NCBI GenBank assembly: GCA_021159225.1
Contig: JAGGSE010000015.1
Span: 1 to 5,751, forward strand
DNA length: 5,751 nucleotides
Source of the DNA: a bacterium
GTDB taxonomy: Bacteria > Patescibacteriota > Minisyncoccia > Minisyncoccales > JAGGSE01
Direction: 5' to 3'
The position numbers and the translations under genes are program-made. This document shows positions 5,196 through 5,751 of the stretch, piece by piece (position 1 is the first letter of the stretch; each line of letters starts with the position of its first letter). Below the pieces are notes generated by a model. That model was given only the letters and a program-made list of their open reading frames with translations. It was not told the origin of the DNA and made no database searches.

Positions 5196-5224
5196 ATTAT
5201 ACCATTTAATCAGTTCGATAACAA
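5196..5224 (-). promoter_or_regulatory. Promoter of the tRNA-Leu gene
   Basis: On the minus strand, TTGTTA (5224-5219), a 17-base spacer and a perfect TATAAT (5201-5196). The predicted start is near 5189, leaving a 5' leader of about six bases before the mature tRNA end at 5182. The tRNA is therefore probably a single-gene transcript. Confidence 0.7.
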
Positions 5225-5751
5225 CTTCTGGTAATTTCTCTGCTGAGGTATCTTGTTAAGGTGGAGCATATCGCAAGTTTCCCAGAGGAAGATGGCTTTC
5301 AGAAGGAAATTTGTAAGGATCGGTCAGATTTTGGAAGCGGCGGGGAAATAAATTCTTTTAATTTGAAATCAATCCTATTCCAGAACCTCCTTGAAAAGAC
5401 AGAATTGTTTTCTTTAGAGGATCCTTTGTCTTTATCTTTTTCTTCTTTTTTAAGAAAGATTTAGATCTAATAAGATTCTGCCAATAGTAATCAGAGAGGG
5501 TGGGGAAATAGTTGGATATCTTCTGTTTTTGGTAAGACCTTAGTTAGGGGATTTAGTCCATTCAGCGACAAAATTACAAGAGACTTTTTTCTTTTTAGTA
5601 ATCATTGATTTTGAAAAACGGTGATTGAAAAATAACCGATTGGCTGCCTTCCTTAATTTGGATATTTTTTTTCGTGAAATTTATGATTATTAATTTTGGC
5701 AATTTTATCAAATTCTTTAATCTTTTAAAGAAAAGTCTCATTGGATTTGAG
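5225..5751. other. No convincing gene; broken reading frames, possible gene remnant
   Basis: No frame gives a protein I recognise. A GTG-started open frame at 5261-5464 (+, 67 residues, MEHIASFPEEDG...FLRKI) has a possible ribosome site GAGGT at 5245-5249 but an unconvincing composition. In another plus frame, ATG 5292 opens MAFRRKFVRIGQILEAAGK before a stop at 5349-5351, and after several stops the same frame reads KILPIVIREGGEIVGYLLF around 5473-5529, which looks protein-like. These may be traces of a decayed gene, but chance is possible. The window ends before any new gene starts. A small AT-only-flanked hairpin (TTCTTTAA/TTAAAGAA) lies at 5713-5732. Confidence 0.4.

Noticed and set aside
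5261..5464. 67-codon GTG-started open frame as a real gene
   Set aside because: No family resemblance and a composition driven by T-rich DNA; another frame over the same bases looks at least as protein-like, so it is kept only as a possible remnant.
5713..5732. TTCTTTAA/TTAAAGAA hairpin as a terminator
   Set aside because: The stem is almost entirely A/T, has no T-run after it and no gene before it; such hairpins are expected by chance in this composition.

Overview
The window looks like a piece of chromosome from an anaerobic, low-to-moderate GC bacterium. The promoters are sigma-70-like, there is a TetR repressor, the code is standard, and the tRNA does not encode its CCA end. Three of the five clear protein genes carry or should carry iron-sulfur clusters. 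Weak or absent Shine-Dalgarno sites, a candidate leaderless gene, compact gene borders and GAATATTGGAATATTC-type palindromes would fit a Candidate Phyla Radiation (Parcubacteria-like) genome. An anaerobic Firmicutes-like bacterium is not excluded. The lineage is inference.

Layout. Positions 1-423 have no convincing gene but hold a 26-bp palindrome, a C/G-rich palindromic repeat cluster and, at the end, a well-formed promoter whose predicted start falls on the ATG of the next gene. Positions 424-999 (+) encode a family 4 uracil-DNA glycosylase with four cluster cysteines. Two small hairpins follow, then (1059-1982, +) a MinD/Mrp-type P-loop ATPase with an inserted ferredoxin domain in which half of the cysteine pattern is missing. 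Its stop overlaps by 6 bp the stop of a convergent two-gene minus-strand operon: tetR (3945-3385), then a radical SAM/SPASM-type protein (3392-1977) whose start overlaps the tetR stop by 8 bp. The operon has a near-consensus promoter with a perfect TetR-type operator just downstream of the predicted start, so it is very probably autoregulated.

Divergent from tetR, 4140-4805 (+) encodes a polytopic membrane protein with its own extended -10 promoter. After a second copy of the palindromic repeat and a T-rich spacer comes a tRNA-Leu(UAA) gene on the minus strand with its own promoter. The last roughly 530 bases contain no convincing gene, only broken reading frames that may be remnants.

How the genes relate. 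The glycosylase repairs deaminated cytosine. The ATPase may belong to iron-sulfur or metal-cofactor handling. TetR and the radical SAM protein form one regulatory and enzymatic cassette with unknown substrate and ligand; it is the best candidate here for an uncharacterised system.
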